Source: Acidithiobacillus montserratensis
Lineage (GTDB): Bacteria > Pseudomonadota > Gammaproteobacteria > Acidithiobacillales > Acidithiobacillaceae
Direction of reading: 5' to 3'
Length of the DNA stretch: 64,000 bases
Assembly (NCBI RefSeq): GCF_018853465.1
Contig: NZ_JABBOU010000014.1
Coordinates: 1-64,000 of the forward strand
In this document: one piece after another, positions 26,836 through 38,691 of the stretch
Layout of the letters: each line of letters begins with the position of its first letter
Position numbering within the stretch: the first letter of the stretch is position 1
The notes under the pieces: model-generated
Databases searched by the model: none
The model's input: the letters and a program-made list of their open reading frames with translations, nothing else
Told to the model about the DNA's origin: nothing
Program-made: the position numbers and the translations under genes

Positions 26836-27678
26836 TTACTGTGACGGCAGTGCCTGCAATTGGGCCTCAGCTTTTTGTGCAGTTGGCGTGCTGGGATATT
26901 GCCGGAGGATCTTGTTCAGGACCACAACGGCCTGCTTCTTTTTGCCGATGGCCTGATAAATTTCAGCCATACGCAACATGGCTTCGGGCGCCTTGCTGCT
27001 CTGGCTGAAGCGGGTCGGCACCACATACAGACTTTTCAGCGCCGCGTCATTCTGGCCGAGCACATACTGGGCTTGTCCCAGCCAGTAATAGGCATCGGGA
27101 ACAAGGCTGCTCTGAGGGTATTTCTGGATGAAGCCCTGCAGGCCGGTAACGGCATCCCCGTATTTTCCCTGCCGCAGGAAATTGAAGGCATGCTGATAGT
27201 CGGCTTGTCCCAGACTCTGGATGGTAGATGATGATGCATTACTGGCCGCGCTGGCCACTGCCGCTGCCGGGCTGCTGGGCACAGAACCGGGGGTAAGCAG
27301 ACTGCTGAATGTCGAGCTGGTGCTAGCGGTGACTCCAGTAGCCGGGGTGGCTACCGCCAGCTGGGCGGCCAGGGCCTGCACCTTGCTGGCCGTGGCCTGT
27401 TGTGCCGTTTGCAGGTCGTGGGTTTTGGTATCCAGCTCACCCCGCAGATTGCGGACTTCCTGTTCCAGGCGCTGGGTACGTTGCAGCAGGCTGGCCAGGG
27501 CGCTTTGACTGCCCTTGTCCGCCTGCTGAACGGCCACGAGGCTGCTCAACTCGCCCTGCATGACCGCCATTTGCTGCTGAAGCTGGAGCACCCGGTCGCT
27601 CGTGGATTCTGCCTGGGCAAAGGGACTCAGACACAATAACGGCAGAACAGGCAGTAATTGCCAGCGTTTCATCAACAT
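26836..27678 (-). CDS. cpoB: Cell-division coordinator CpoB (YbgF)
   Basis: 280 residues: signal peptide ('SPFAQAES' cleavage), a coiled-coil region (about 28-110, rich in Gln/Leu) and a C-terminal TPR domain ('DYQHAFNFLRQGKYGDAVTG', 'YYWLGQAQYVLGQNDAALKS', 'EAMLRMAEIYQAIGKKKQAV'). CpoB trims and times Tol-Pal with peptidoglycan synthases. AAGGAG precedes the ATG; a second ATG lies two codons on. It follows pal by 15 bases. Confidence 0.93.
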   Translation of the reverse strand: MLMKRWQLLPVLPLLCLSPFAQAESTSDRVLQLQQQMAVMQGELSSLVAVQQADKGSQSALASLLQRTQRLEQEVRNLRGELDTKTHDLQTAQQATASKVQALAAQLAVATPATGVTASTSSTFSSLLTPGSVPSSPAAAVASAASNASSSTIQSLGQADYQHAFNFLRQGKYGDAVTGLQGFIQKYPQSSLVPDAYYWLGQAQYVLGQNDAALKSLYVVPTRFSQSSKAPEAMLRMAEIYQAIGKKKQAVVVLNKILRQYPSTPTAQKAEAQLQALPSQ

Positions 27679-27693
27679 TTTCTCCTTGGCTGT

Positions 27694-28269
27694 TTAGCCG
27701 TTGTAGCCACCACTATACACAAAATCAACGCGGCGGTTTTTTGCCCAGCACTCGGCATCGTTGCTGGTGCAGAGGGGATTGTCCTTGCCGAAGCTGACGG
27801 TGCTGATACGCGCGGCATTGACACCCTGGGCTTCCAGGAACTGTTTGACCGTTTCGGCGCGACGTTCGCCCAGGGCGAGATTGTATTCCTGGGTACCCCG
27901 GTCATCGGTATTGCCTTCCAGGCGCACCTTGACATGGGGATGATTGACCATGAACTGGGCATTCTGGGTGGCAATCTGCTGGGCATGGGCATCCATACTT
28001 TCACTGTTGAAGCCGAAATGCACCCGCAATTGCTGGGGCAGCGCTGCCAGTTCAGCAGCGGTCAGTCCACTGTTGCCGCCGCCGATGGGGCCATTGGCAT
28101 TGAGGTCCTGGCCGTTGACGCCTTCGCCATTGTATCCCGCCGTGGCGGCAGAATTCACCGGGGCTACCGCTCCGACGGTGCTGGGCTTGCCACTACCGAC
28201 GTTATGGGCGCAGCCAGTAAGGGCGAGGGCACTAGTCATTGCTACGGCCATCCAGATTTGATAACGCAT
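27694..28269 (-). CDS. pal: Peptidoglycan-associated lipoprotein Pal
   Basis: 191 residues. A lipoprotein signal (LTGC lipobox, Cys near residue 20) is followed by a Gly/Asn-rich linker and the OmpA-like peptidoglycan-binding domain ('LRVHFGFNSESMDAHAQQI', 'VRLEGNTDDRGTQEYNLALG'). Pal tethers the outer membrane to the wall and is the partner of TolB. It is the first gene of the minus-strand unit. A good promoter lies at 28299-28328, back to back with the hemC promoter. Confidence 0.95.
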   Translation of the reverse strand: MRYQIWMAVAMTSALALTGCAHNVGSGKPSTVGAVAPVNSAATAGYNGEGVNGQDLNANGPIGGGNSGLTAAELAALPQQLRVHFGFNSESMDAHAQQIATQNAQFMVNHPHVKVRLEGNTDDRGTQEYNLALGERRAETVKQFLEAQGVNAARISTVSFGKDNPLCTSNDAECWAKNRRVDFVYSGGYNG

Positions 28270-28298
28270 GTTTTCGAGCTCCTGTTAAATTTGCAGCG

Positions 28299-28328
28299 AT
28301 TGTATCTTGTAGTTAAAGAGTATTTCAA
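28299..28328 (-). promoter_or_regulatory. Sigma-70-type promoter for pal-cpoB-queE-queC
   Basis: On the minus strand: TTGAAA (28323-28328), 18-base spacer, TACAAT (28299-28304). Each box differs from consensus at one position. It would start RNA about 22 bases before the pal ATG, ahead of its CAGGAG site. Confidence 0.65.
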
Positions 28329-28362
28329 TGTTATTTGCGGCATCGGGCGAACTTCTTTATCC

Positions 28363-28390
28363 TTGACAGGGAAAGTTGCCCTGCTAAGGT
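28363..28390 (+). promoter_or_regulatory. Sigma-70-type promoter for hemC
   Basis: A perfect -35 TTGACA (28363-28368), 16-base spacer, then TAAGGT (28385-28390). It lies 47 bases upstream of the hemC ATG and is divergent from the pal promoter, with 34 bases between the two -35 boxes. Confidence 0.65.
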
Positions 28391-28436
28391 AACGAATTCC
28401 TGTTTTTTTGTGTCGTTCCAGGGTGATTATCCCGCC

Positions 28437-29354
28437 ATGATGCCGCAGATTCGAATTGGTACCCGCGCCAGCCCCCTCGCAGTCTGGCAGGCCGAGCATG
28501 TCCGTGATGCCCTCTATGCGGCGCATCCGGGTATTCAGGTAGAAATTATCCGGATGACCACCAGTGGAGATATCCTCCTCGATGCGCCTCTCCATTCGCT
28601 GGGAGGCAAGGGGCTTTTCGTCAAGGAAATTGAGGAAGCCTTGCTCTCAGAACACGTGGACGTGGCGGTGCATTCCATGAAAGACGTGCCCGCACTACAG
28701 CCCGAAGGTCTGGAGATTGCCGCCATCATGGCCCGGGAAGATGTCCGCGATGCTTTTGTCAGCAATAGCGTCGTACATCCTGAGCAACTCAAGCCGGGTG
28801 CTCGGGTGGGAAGCTCCAGCTTGCGGCGGCGTGCACAATTACTGCAACTCTACCCCCATTTGCAGGTGGATGACCTGCGCGGCAATGTCGCCACCCGGCT
28901 GCGCAAGCTCGACGAGGGCCAATATGAGGCCATCATTCTCGCCGTGGCGGGCCTGAAACGTTTGCAGCTGGGGGAACGGATCAGTATGGCGCTGCCGGTG
29001 GAGCAGTCCTTGCCGGCGGTGGGGCAAGGCGCTGTGGGTATTGAAATTCGCTCGGAAGATACGCAAACCCGGGCACTATTACAGGCGCTGATAGACCCCG
29101 CGACCCAGCAGTGTGTGTGGGCGGAGCGCAGCATGAACCGCATACTGGGCGGAGATTGTCGTTTACCGGTGGCGGCACTGGCCGAATGGCAGGGGCAGGC
29201 CATGCATCTGCGCGGCCTGGTAGCCAGTCCTGACGGTGCGCATCTGCTGCGTGCAGAAGCCAGCGGCATTGATCCGGTGGCTTTGGGGCAAGTGGTGGCT
29301 GAGCAGCTTCTGGCCCAGGGGGCCGCCGCAATTATCAAGGAAATTCAATCATAA
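28437..29354 (+). CDS. hemC: Porphobilinogen deaminase (hydroxymethylbilane synthase)
   Basis: 305 residues (ATG 28437 or 28440). 'RIGTRASPLAVWQAEHVRDA' is the family start, 'HSMKDVPA' and 'VGSSSLRRRAQL' line the active site, and the cofactor cysteine is in 'RILGGDCRLPVAALA'. It joins four porphobilinogens into hydroxymethylbilane for haem and sirohaem. The stop and the hemD start share a base (TAATG), so the genes are coupled. Confidence 0.96.
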   Translation: MMPQIRIGTRASPLAVWQAEHVRDALYAAHPGIQVEIIRMTTSGDILLDAPLHSLGGKGLFVKEIEEALLSEHVDVAVHSMKDVPALQPEGLEIAAIMAREDVRDAFVSNSVVHPEQLKPGARVGSSSLRRRAQLLQLYPHLQVDDLRGNVATRLRKLDEGQYEAIILAVAGLKRLQLGERISMALPVEQSLPAVGQGAVGIEIRSEDTQTRALLQALIDPATQQCVWAERSMNRILGGDCRLPVAALAEWQGQAMHLRGLVASPDGAHLLRAEASGIDPVALGQVVAEQLLAQGAAAIIKEIQS

Positions 29355-30145
29355 TGAGTAGCGCATTACTGCAGAATAAAGGCGTAGTCGTCACCCGGCC
29401 CAGAGAGCAGGCCGGAGATCTGGTAGATGCCCTGAAGGCCGTCGGTGCGCGTCCGATTCTATTTCCGGCAGTGCAAATTGAAGCACCGGAAAACTGGCAA
29501 TCATTGGACGATGCCCTGCATCGGCTGGAGACCTTCGACTGGGTGATTTTTACCAGCCGTAATGCTGTGGCCTTCGCTTTGAGCCGACTGCAAAGCCAGA
29601 ATTTGCCCTGGCCCCAAGGCCCGCGTGTGGCGGCAGTAGGGCGGGAAACGGCTAAAGCCTTGCGCGAATTTGGCCTACAGGTCGATCTGGTCCCCAAAAA
29701 ATTCAGTTCAGAAGGTTTGCTGGATAGCGCCGAGCTGAGCGATATGCAGCAGCGCCATGTGGCGCTTTTTGTTGGCGATCAGGGCCGGGAATTGCTCGAA
29801 AAGGTGCTGGGAGAGCGCGGTGCCCAGGTTGATAAAGTGCTGTGCTATCGGCGCACCCTGCCGGGCGCCAATCCCACCCCGCTTTTACATGCCTGGGCGC
29901 GGGGGGAACTGGACGCGGTGATTCTCACCAGTCCCGAGATTTTCAAGAATTTCTACCAGATGGTAGGCGGCCTTGGGCAACGCTGGTTAAAAAACACCCC
30001 ACTGATAGCCATCAGTCCGCTCACCGCAGAAGCCATTACTGCAGTGGGTTTGCCGGAACCCTGGGTGGCTCCCGAGGCCAGCACCGAAGGACTCATGACG
30101 GCCCTGGAAAGTTGGGTCAAAAGCCGGAGTAACACCGATGAATAG
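29354..30145 (+). CDS. hemD: Uroporphyrinogen-III synthase
   Basis: 263 residues. Sequence conservation is low in this family, but 'VVVTRPREQAGDLVDALKAV', 'DWVIFTSRNAV' and the late 'LDAVILTSPEIFKNFYQ' fit the two-lobed HemD fold. It closes hydroxymethylbilane with inversion of ring D. Position directly between hemC and hemB is strong support. It overlaps hemB by 8 bases. Confidence 0.93.
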   Translation: MSSALLQNKGVVVTRPREQAGDLVDALKAVGARPILFPAVQIEAPENWQSLDDALHRLETFDWVIFTSRNAVAFALSRLQSQNLPWPQGPRVAAVGRETAKALREFGLQVDLVPKKFSSEGLLDSAELSDMQQRHVALFVGDQGRELLEKVLGERGAQVDKVLCYRRTLPGANPTPLLHAWARGELDAVILTSPEIFKNFYQMVGGLGQRWLKNTPLIAISPLTAEAITAVGLPEPWVAPEASTEGLMTALESWVKSRSNTDE

Positions 30146-31130
30146 AAGTCCACTGTCCTTGCGGCATTCGCCCCGGCGGTTGCGCCGACATCCGGCCATG
30201 CGCGGGATGCTCCAGGAAAATCAGTTGATCCCTGCGGATTTCATTTTGCCGATTTTTCTGGTGGAAGGTGAGGGTATCCGCAACGAGATTGCGTCCATGC
30301 CCGGCGTTTTCCGCCATAGTGTGGATTCGGCTTTAAAACTATGCGGGGAAGCTGTAGCCAGAGGGGTTTCCGGGGTGCTGCTTTTCGGGGTCATTGCCGA
30401 GACTTGCAAGGATGCCTGCGGTTCGGCTTCCTGGGATAAGGACGGGCTGGTGCAAAAAGCCATCCGCGCCATTCGCGCGGCCTATCCGGATTTGCTGGTC
30501 ATTGCTGATGCCTGTTTTTGCGAATACACCGATCATGGGCATTGTGGCATCCTCAGCGTGGACGGTGACCGGGATGATAACGCGACTCTGGAAAATCTCC
30601 AGCGTCAGGCCCTTTCCTATGCCGAAGCCGGGGTCCATGTAGTGGCTCCTTCCGGCATGGTGGATGGCATGGTCAGCGCCATTCGCGAGGCACTGGATGC
30701 GGGCTGTCATGGGGAAGTCAGTATTTTGTCCTATGCCGTCAAATACGCCAGCGCCTTTTACGGTCCGTTCCGGGACGCCGCTGACAGTGCCCCCCAGTTC
30801 GGGGATCGTCGCGCCTATCAGATGGACCCGGCCAACCGCCGTGAGGCGTTTCGCGAGCTGGATCTGGATATTGCCGAAGGATGTGACATGGTGATGGTCA
30901 AACCTGCCATGCCCTACCTGGATCTGGTCCGTGATTTGCGTGAACGCTGCGATCTGCCGGTGCTGACCTATCAGGTTTCGGGAGAATACAGCATGCTGCA
31001 GGCTGCGGCGCGGGCTGGATGGCTGGATTTGCAGCGCAGTGTGCTGGAGTCGCTGCTGGGCATGAAACGGGCCGGGGCTGATGCCATTATTACTTACTAT
31101 GCCCTGGATGCGGCGGAATGGTTGGGGTAA
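30138..31130 (+). CDS. hemB: Delta-aminolevulinic acid dehydratase (porphobilinogen synthase)
   Basis: 330 residues. Both active-site lysines are visible ('SYAVKYASAFYGPFRDAA' and 'MVMVKPAMPYLDLV'). The metal-binding segment 'DACFCEYTDHGHCGIL' has the three cysteines of zinc-dependent enzymes and not the Asp-type of magnesium-dependent ones. It makes porphobilinogen from two aminolevulinates. Having hemB after hemC-hemD puts three consecutive pathway genes in one operon. Confidence 0.97.
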   Translation: MNRSPLSLRHSPRRLRRHPAMRGMLQENQLIPADFILPIFLVEGEGIRNEIASMPGVFRHSVDSALKLCGEAVARGVSGVLLFGVIAETCKDACGSASWDKDGLVQKAIRAIRAAYPDLLVIADACFCEYTDHGHCGILSVDGDRDDNATLENLQRQALSYAEAGVHVVAPSGMVDGMVSAIREALDAGCHGEVSILSYAVKYASAFYGPFRDAADSAPQFGDRRAYQMDPANRREAFRELDLDIAEGCDMVMVKPAMPYLDLVRDLRERCDLPVLTYQVSGEYSMLQAAARAGWLDLQRSVLESLLGMKRAGADAIITYYALDAAEWLG

Positions 31131-31276
31131 AAGCGTCAAAGGCCTCTCATCAAGCCCGTGCTGTGGGTCAGGTTGCCGCCGATAGCTTTATTCTGGATAT
31201 CCTGTTTCGGCTGCGCTGGTATAGCGCAGTAATCATTACGGCAGTCCGTCGGATATTCCGCCTGCGCGCTCAGGAT

Positions 31277-31828
31277 ATGGACCAGCTCTTTCCCTGGCTA
31301 CTGTTTTCTTTGTTTATCAACATTCTGATCTGGTTGTATTTATTGCTGGGGCTGGCGGGCCCTTTGGCCAAAAAAAATCCCGTCAACTCGTTGGTGGAAA
31401 TTTCCCTGACCCCCACTTTTCATCGGCCGCAGATCAGCGCCCCGGTGGACCCCCGCCTGACCCATCCCCAGGCCGAGGTGACCGCCGCCACACGGAAAGT
31501 GGCGCCAGCGGTTTCCTCCGCAGAGCGACAGGCCGCCTATAACATTTATTTGAAAAACTGGGAGGGGCGCATCATGGCCCTGGCGCAGAAAAAACTGTTT
31601 GCAGCGGGGCATGGTCCCTTGCCTCGGGGGCGCGTAGTGGTGGCCGTGACCATTGCCCCGGATGGACATCTGCTGGAAATAGCCATGTTGCAAGGTGCGC
31701 GCAATCTGGCGCTGGTGGATGCTGTAGAAACCCTCATTCGCGCTGCCGCGCCCTTCCCGCCCTTGCCGGCCTTGTGGCAATCTCCGCCGACCCCTCTGCG
31801 CATCGTTCGCACTTGGAGTTTTGAGTAA
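31277..31828 (+). CDS. TonB-like energy-transducer protein
   Basis: 183 residues from ATG 31277, with one N-terminal membrane helix ('FPWLLFSLFINILIWLYLLL'), a periplasmic linker with Pro residues and a C-terminal TonB-type domain ('YLKNWEGRIMALAQKKLF', 'VVVAVTIAPDGHLLEIAML', 'VDAVETLIRAAAPFPPLP'). The frame stays open upstream to an ATG at 31118 inside hemB, which would add 53 residues. The ATG at 31277 better fits the usual short cytoplasmic tail, though its ribosome site is very close. No exbB/exbD or receptor lies nearby. It could serve TonB-dependent receptors or be a TolA-like relative. Confidence 0.7.
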   Translation: MDQLFPWLLFSLFINILIWLYLLLGLAGPLAKKNPVNSLVEISLTPTFHRPQISAPVDPRLTHPQAEVTAATRKVAPAVSSAERQAAYNIYLKNWEGRIMALAQKKLFAAGHGPLPRGRVVVAVTIAPDGHLLEIAMLQGARNLALVDAVETLIRAAAPFPPLPALWQSPPTPLRIVRTWSFE

Positions 31829-31830
31829 AT

Positions 31831-33147
31831 TCAGCTTTTGGCGGGCAGATTTTCCAGTTCTTCGAGGCTTTTCATACGGGATTCCACGCCATAAGCCAGG
31901 GTGACGAGCAAGCCGAGCAGGGCGACGACCGACATGCAGATCAACACCAGAGGAATCCCCCAGCTTTTCTCCACAATCGGGAAGAGTATGGCAGACAGAA
32001 AAGCCCCCAGGCGGGACAGAGCGGTGGCTAAGCCCGCAGCACTGGCGCGCAATTCGGTGGGAAATATTTCCACGGCCAGGGCAAATACGGTCACCCCGGG
32101 ACCAATCCCCATCCCAAAAGCATAGAGGGCTGCGGCCAGATATACCCCGACGCCCCAGTGCTGCCAGGAACAGAGGGCAAATACCGCCAAGCCCAGAGAC
32201 ATGAGGCCAAAACCGGCGCTTTGCAGTGGAATTCGCCCCCAACGGTCCAGTCGGGAAACAATGAAGAGAATCCCCAAGGCGGAAACGATGAGCACCGCCG
32301 CGTTGATGGCAGCGGCTGCCGCATTACTGCTGGCCAGACCATTATCGCGCAGCACGGTGGGGAAATAGAGGCCGATGCCCAGGCCAACGACATCCAGGCA
32401 GAACCAGGGAAAAATGCTGAGAAAAAGGCGACGCAACCAGGCTTTGTGGAGTAAAATCCGCCAGGATTGAGGTGGGATTTGAAAGCTGTCCAGTTCGGTT
32501 TGTCGCTCTGCTACAGAGCAGGCCGGTTTTAGCAGTGCCAGGGCTTCCTCGGCCCGTGAATGCTGGCCTTTGCGGACCAGCCAACGCGGAGATTCGGGCA
32601 AGCCCCGGCGTAACCAAAGCAGGGCCAGGGCCGGTACGATGGCGCTGCCGAGCATCCAGCGCCAGGAGTCCGGACCGGTAAGGAGCAGGCTCCAACCCAC
32701 TATGGTGGAGAGCAGGGCGCCCAGGTACCAGGCGAGATTGACCCGCGCAAAGCGGTTACCACGTTGGGCGGTCTGGCTGTATTCCGCAACAATGGTCGCG
32801 ACCAGAGGGTAGTCCAGACCAATGGCCAGGCCGGTGATAAAGCGCCCGGCAAACAGGGCTGCAGTATCCGGACTCAAGGCGCTGATCAGGGCTCCCAGCA
32901 CATAGAGAAAAATATTCGGGAAGAGCAGCTTGCGGCGACCCCAGCGATCTGTCAGAAACCCACCGAACAAACCGCCAATGAGAGAGCCCAGCAGGGCCAT
33001 GGCCATGAGTACACCGGTTTCCGTTGCCTGCAGGTGCCAGGCACTACTCAAGGGCAAGAGCACGACCGCCATGATGCTGAGATCATAACCGTCCAGCAGC
33101 ATGCCCAGCATGGCTGCTCCCAGCGCGTGACCGCGTTGCTCAGCCAT
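31831..33147 (-). CDS. MFS transporter (sugar-porter-like / metabolite:H+ symporter)
   Basis: 438 residues, 12 membrane segments. The motifs 'GGFLTDRWGRRKLLFPNIFL' after TM2, 'PESPRWLVRKGQHSRAEEAL' before the central loop, and 'DRWGRIPLQSAGF' after TM8 place it in the MFS sugar/organic-acid porter group. The substrate is not readable. Its gene ends two bases after the TonB-like gene on the other strand. It lies just downstream of the formaldehyde-oxidation genes and might be read through from them (46-base gap). Confidence 0.85.
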   Translation of the reverse strand: MAEQRGHALGAAMLGMLLDGYDLSIMAVVLLPLSSAWHLQATETGVLMAMALLGSLIGGLFGGFLTDRWGRRKLLFPNIFLYVLGALISALSPDTAALFAGRFITGLAIGLDYPLVATIVAEYSQTAQRGNRFARVNLAWYLGALLSTIVGWSLLLTGPDSWRWMLGSAIVPALALLWLRRGLPESPRWLVRKGQHSRAEEALALLKPACSVAERQTELDSFQIPPQSWRILLHKAWLRRLFLSIFPWFCLDVVGLGIGLYFPTVLRDNGLASSNAAAAAINAAVLIVSALGILFIVSRLDRWGRIPLQSAGFGLMSLGLAVFALCSWQHWGVGVYLAAALYAFGMGIGPGVTVFALAVEIFPTELRASAAGLATALSRLGAFLSAILFPIVEKSWGIPLVLICMSVVALLGLLVTLAYGVESRMKSLEELENLPAKS

Positions 33148-33193
33148 TGGCTACTGACGCCGGATGGACATGGCTCTGAAGAATGGCGGTGCT

Positions 33194-34072
33194 TCAGCGG
33201 ACATGATGGGGATCTAATCGGCGTACCGCACCCAGATGCCGGGCATGAAAAGCCAGATGATCGCTGACGAAGCTGCTGATAAAAAAGTAGCTATGGTCGT
33301 AGAGATCGTGCCAGCGCAAAGTCAGACGGGGATCGTTGAGAGCCTCCAGATATTCGGTTTTCAGTTCGACTTCCAGAAAGGGATCTGCACGCCCCTGATC
33401 GATGAGGATAGGTGGATGGCTTTGCCCCGCTTTTTCCTGCAGAAGTGCCAGGCTGTCATAAGCCTGCCATTGCCCGGTGTCCGCTCCGAGATAGCGGCTG
33501 AAGGCTTTTTGTCCCCAGGGGGTCTGGCTGGGTGCGGAAACGGGGGCGAAGGCCGAAATGGATTGATATTGTCCGGATTTTCTGAGGCCGCAGACCAAAG
33601 CACCATGCCCCCCCATGGAATGTCCGCAGATACCCTGGGCTTTGCCCTGCACTGGAAAATGCCGGGCAATCAGCGCTGGGAGTTCGTCAGTCACATAGGA
33701 AAACATCCGGTAATGGGCATCCCATGGGGCTGCCGTGGCGTCCAGATAAAAACCGGCACCGGTGCCGAAATCCCACTCGTCGTCTTCTCCCGCTATCCCG
33801 GTATGGCGGGGACTGGTGTCCGGAGCTAACAGGATAAGCCCGAGTTCGGCAGCATAGCGCTGGGCTCCGGCCTTGATCATGAAAGTTTCTTCGTTGCAGG
33901 TCAGTCCTGCAAGAAAAGTGAGCACCGGCAGGGTTTCGTCAGCACCATGCGCCGGGATGAAAATGGAAAAACGCATAGGACTCCGACATTGCCGGGAATG
34001 ATGTTGGTAGCGCTCCATGCGTCCGGCAAAACAGGCATGGGATTCCAGCAGTTCCAGTTCCTGACTTGGCAT
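33194..34072 (-). CDS. fghA: S-formylglutathione hydrolase
   Basis: 292 residues of the esterase D family. The nucleophile elbow 'GHSMGGHGAL' (Ser), the acid in 'LIDQGRADPFLEVEL' and the His in 'YDHSYFFISSF' form the triad. The block 'FLAGLTCNEETFMIKAGAQR' is specific to the family. It releases formate and glutathione from S-formylglutathione, the product of the enzyme encoded just upstream. The ATG lies 8 bases after the frmA stop with TGAGGA as ribosome site. Confidence 0.95.
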   Translation of the reverse strand: MPSQELELLESHACFAGRMERYQHHSRQCRSPMRFSIFIPAHGADETLPVLTFLAGLTCNEETFMIKAGAQRYAAELGLILLAPDTSPRHTGIAGEDDEWDFGTGAGFYLDATAAPWDAHYRMFSYVTDELPALIARHFPVQGKAQGICGHSMGGHGALVCGLRKSGQYQSISAFAPVSAPSQTPWGQKAFSRYLGADTGQWQAYDSLALLQEKAGQSHPPILIDQGRADPFLEVELKTEYLEALNDPRLTLRWHDLYDHSYFFISSFVSDHLAFHARHLGAVRRLDPHHVR

Positions 34073-34080
34073 GGATATCC

Positions 34081-35229
<1,149 letters not shown>

Positions 35230-36078
35230 CTATTGATCCAAAGAGGAAAGGGTAATGCCGGATTCTTCACGAACACGCTCGGCATGGGCATATAGGGTCA
35301 TCCGATCATCGCGGGTGTAGCCAATCAGGGTGATGCCGTGGCTTTGGGCAAGCTGGATCGCCATGCTGCTGACTCCGGAGATGGCGGCGATTATTGGAAT
35401 ACCAAACCCCAGGGCCTTGAGCACGATTTCAAAGCTCAACCGTGAAGAAATACCCAGGACCTGTACCTGACCCGGCAGCAGCCCTTGTTGAATGGCGGCG
35501 CCAATACTTTTATCCACTGCGTTGTGGCGGCCGATGTCTTCGCGAACCAGTGATCCCTGATGGCTATCGAGAATGGCGGCGTGAGCAGTCCCGGTACTAC
35601 GGTTGAGGCGCTGCTGTTCGCGCATCTGGCGCATGATCCGGTGAATGGCTTGAGGGGTGGTGGCATAATGGTTTTCCAGAGGCGCAAAGGGAATCAGTCC
35701 GTCAAAGACGGGCGTGCCACACAAGCCGCAGGCGCTTCCCCCGATAATCTGGCGACCCTTGTGACGGGCGCGCTCGGCAGCTTCTGCTGAAAGCTGCAGG
35801 TAGATGGCCGAAGTTTCAGCGTTCTGCATGACCAATTCCCAGTCGCTGATATCCTGCAGATGCTGAATGATGCCTTCGCTCCACAAAAAGCCATGAAAAA
35901 AATCTTCCAGATGTTCTGGCGTCACCATCATCACCGCATAGGGCTGCCCATTGATAACGATGGATACCGCCCGTTCTTCGAGAATGGCTTCTTCGTGGGC
36001 AACGGGGGAGGCCTTGCCAGCAAGCAATGTGGCCGGCGACCAGCCGATACCGCTGTTTAAGTGGCCATGGATGCGCAT
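35230..36078 (-). CDS. fdhD: Formate dehydrogenase accessory sulfurtransferase FdhD
   Basis: 282 residues. The 'GSACGLCG' motif supplies the two cysteines that pass sulfur to the molybdenum cofactor of formate dehydrogenase. Other family blocks are 'IVINGQPYAVMMVTPEHLED', 'DIGRHNAVDKSIGAAI' and 'SSRLSFEIVLKALGFGIPII'. The start lies 22 bases inside the preceding small gene. It lies two genes downstream of the formate dehydrogenase it should activate. Confidence 0.94.
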   Translation of the reverse strand: MRIHGHLNSGIGWSPATLLAGKASPVAHEEAILEERAVSIVINGQPYAVMMVTPEHLEDFFHGFLWSEGIIQHLQDISDWELVMQNAETSAIYLQLSAEAAERARHKGRQIIGGSACGLCGTPVFDGLIPFAPLENHYATTPQAIHRIMRQMREQQRLNRSTGTAHAAILDSHQGSLVREDIGRHNAVDKSIGAAIQQGLLPGQVQVLGISSRLSFEIVLKALGFGIPIIAAISGVSSMAIQLAQSHGITLIGYTRDDRMTLYAHAERVREESGITLSSLDQ

Positions 36079-36318
36079 AAATCTTTCCCTTTTGCGGTGA
36101 GCATGATCATGGCTCGGCCCCTTTGTTCACTTTGGGTCAGATAGCCCAGTCCTCCCCAGGCTTCATTTTCACCCAGCAGTAACAGGAGCCTTTCCAGTTG
36201 GCTGCGTCGTAGTTGCATCTGTTTCCCGATTTTTGCCAAAGAAACAGCCTGCTCCTGACAGAGGATCTGCAGGAGCATGACGACCAGATCCTCGATGGCG
36301 GCAGCTTCGGATGGCGGG

Positions 36319-36329
<11 letters not shown>
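36057..36329 (-). CDS. Small winged-helix-like protein between formate dehydrogenase and fdhD
   Basis: 90 residues (MTNSPPSEAAAIEDLVVMLL start, ATG 36329). 'EQAVSLAKIGKQMQLRRSQL' continued by 'ERLLLLLG' looks like a helix-turn-helix, and 'LGYLTQSEQRGRAMIMLTAK' like the wing and following helix of a MarR/ArsR-type fold. It overlaps the dehydrogenase stop by 11 bases and fdhD by 22 bases, so all three are translationally coupled. It could be a regulator of the module or an accessory subunit. I do not recognise a named family. Confidence 0.65.
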
Positions 36330-38586
<2,257 letters not shown>

Positions 38587-38691
38587 TTTTCTCTCCTTGC
38601 AACAGTAACCCCGGCGAGGGGCTGATTTCAGACTAGCAGCAGCATCGTGCAGGCTCAAGGTGAAGCACGCTGGTAATGCGATGAATCCCCA

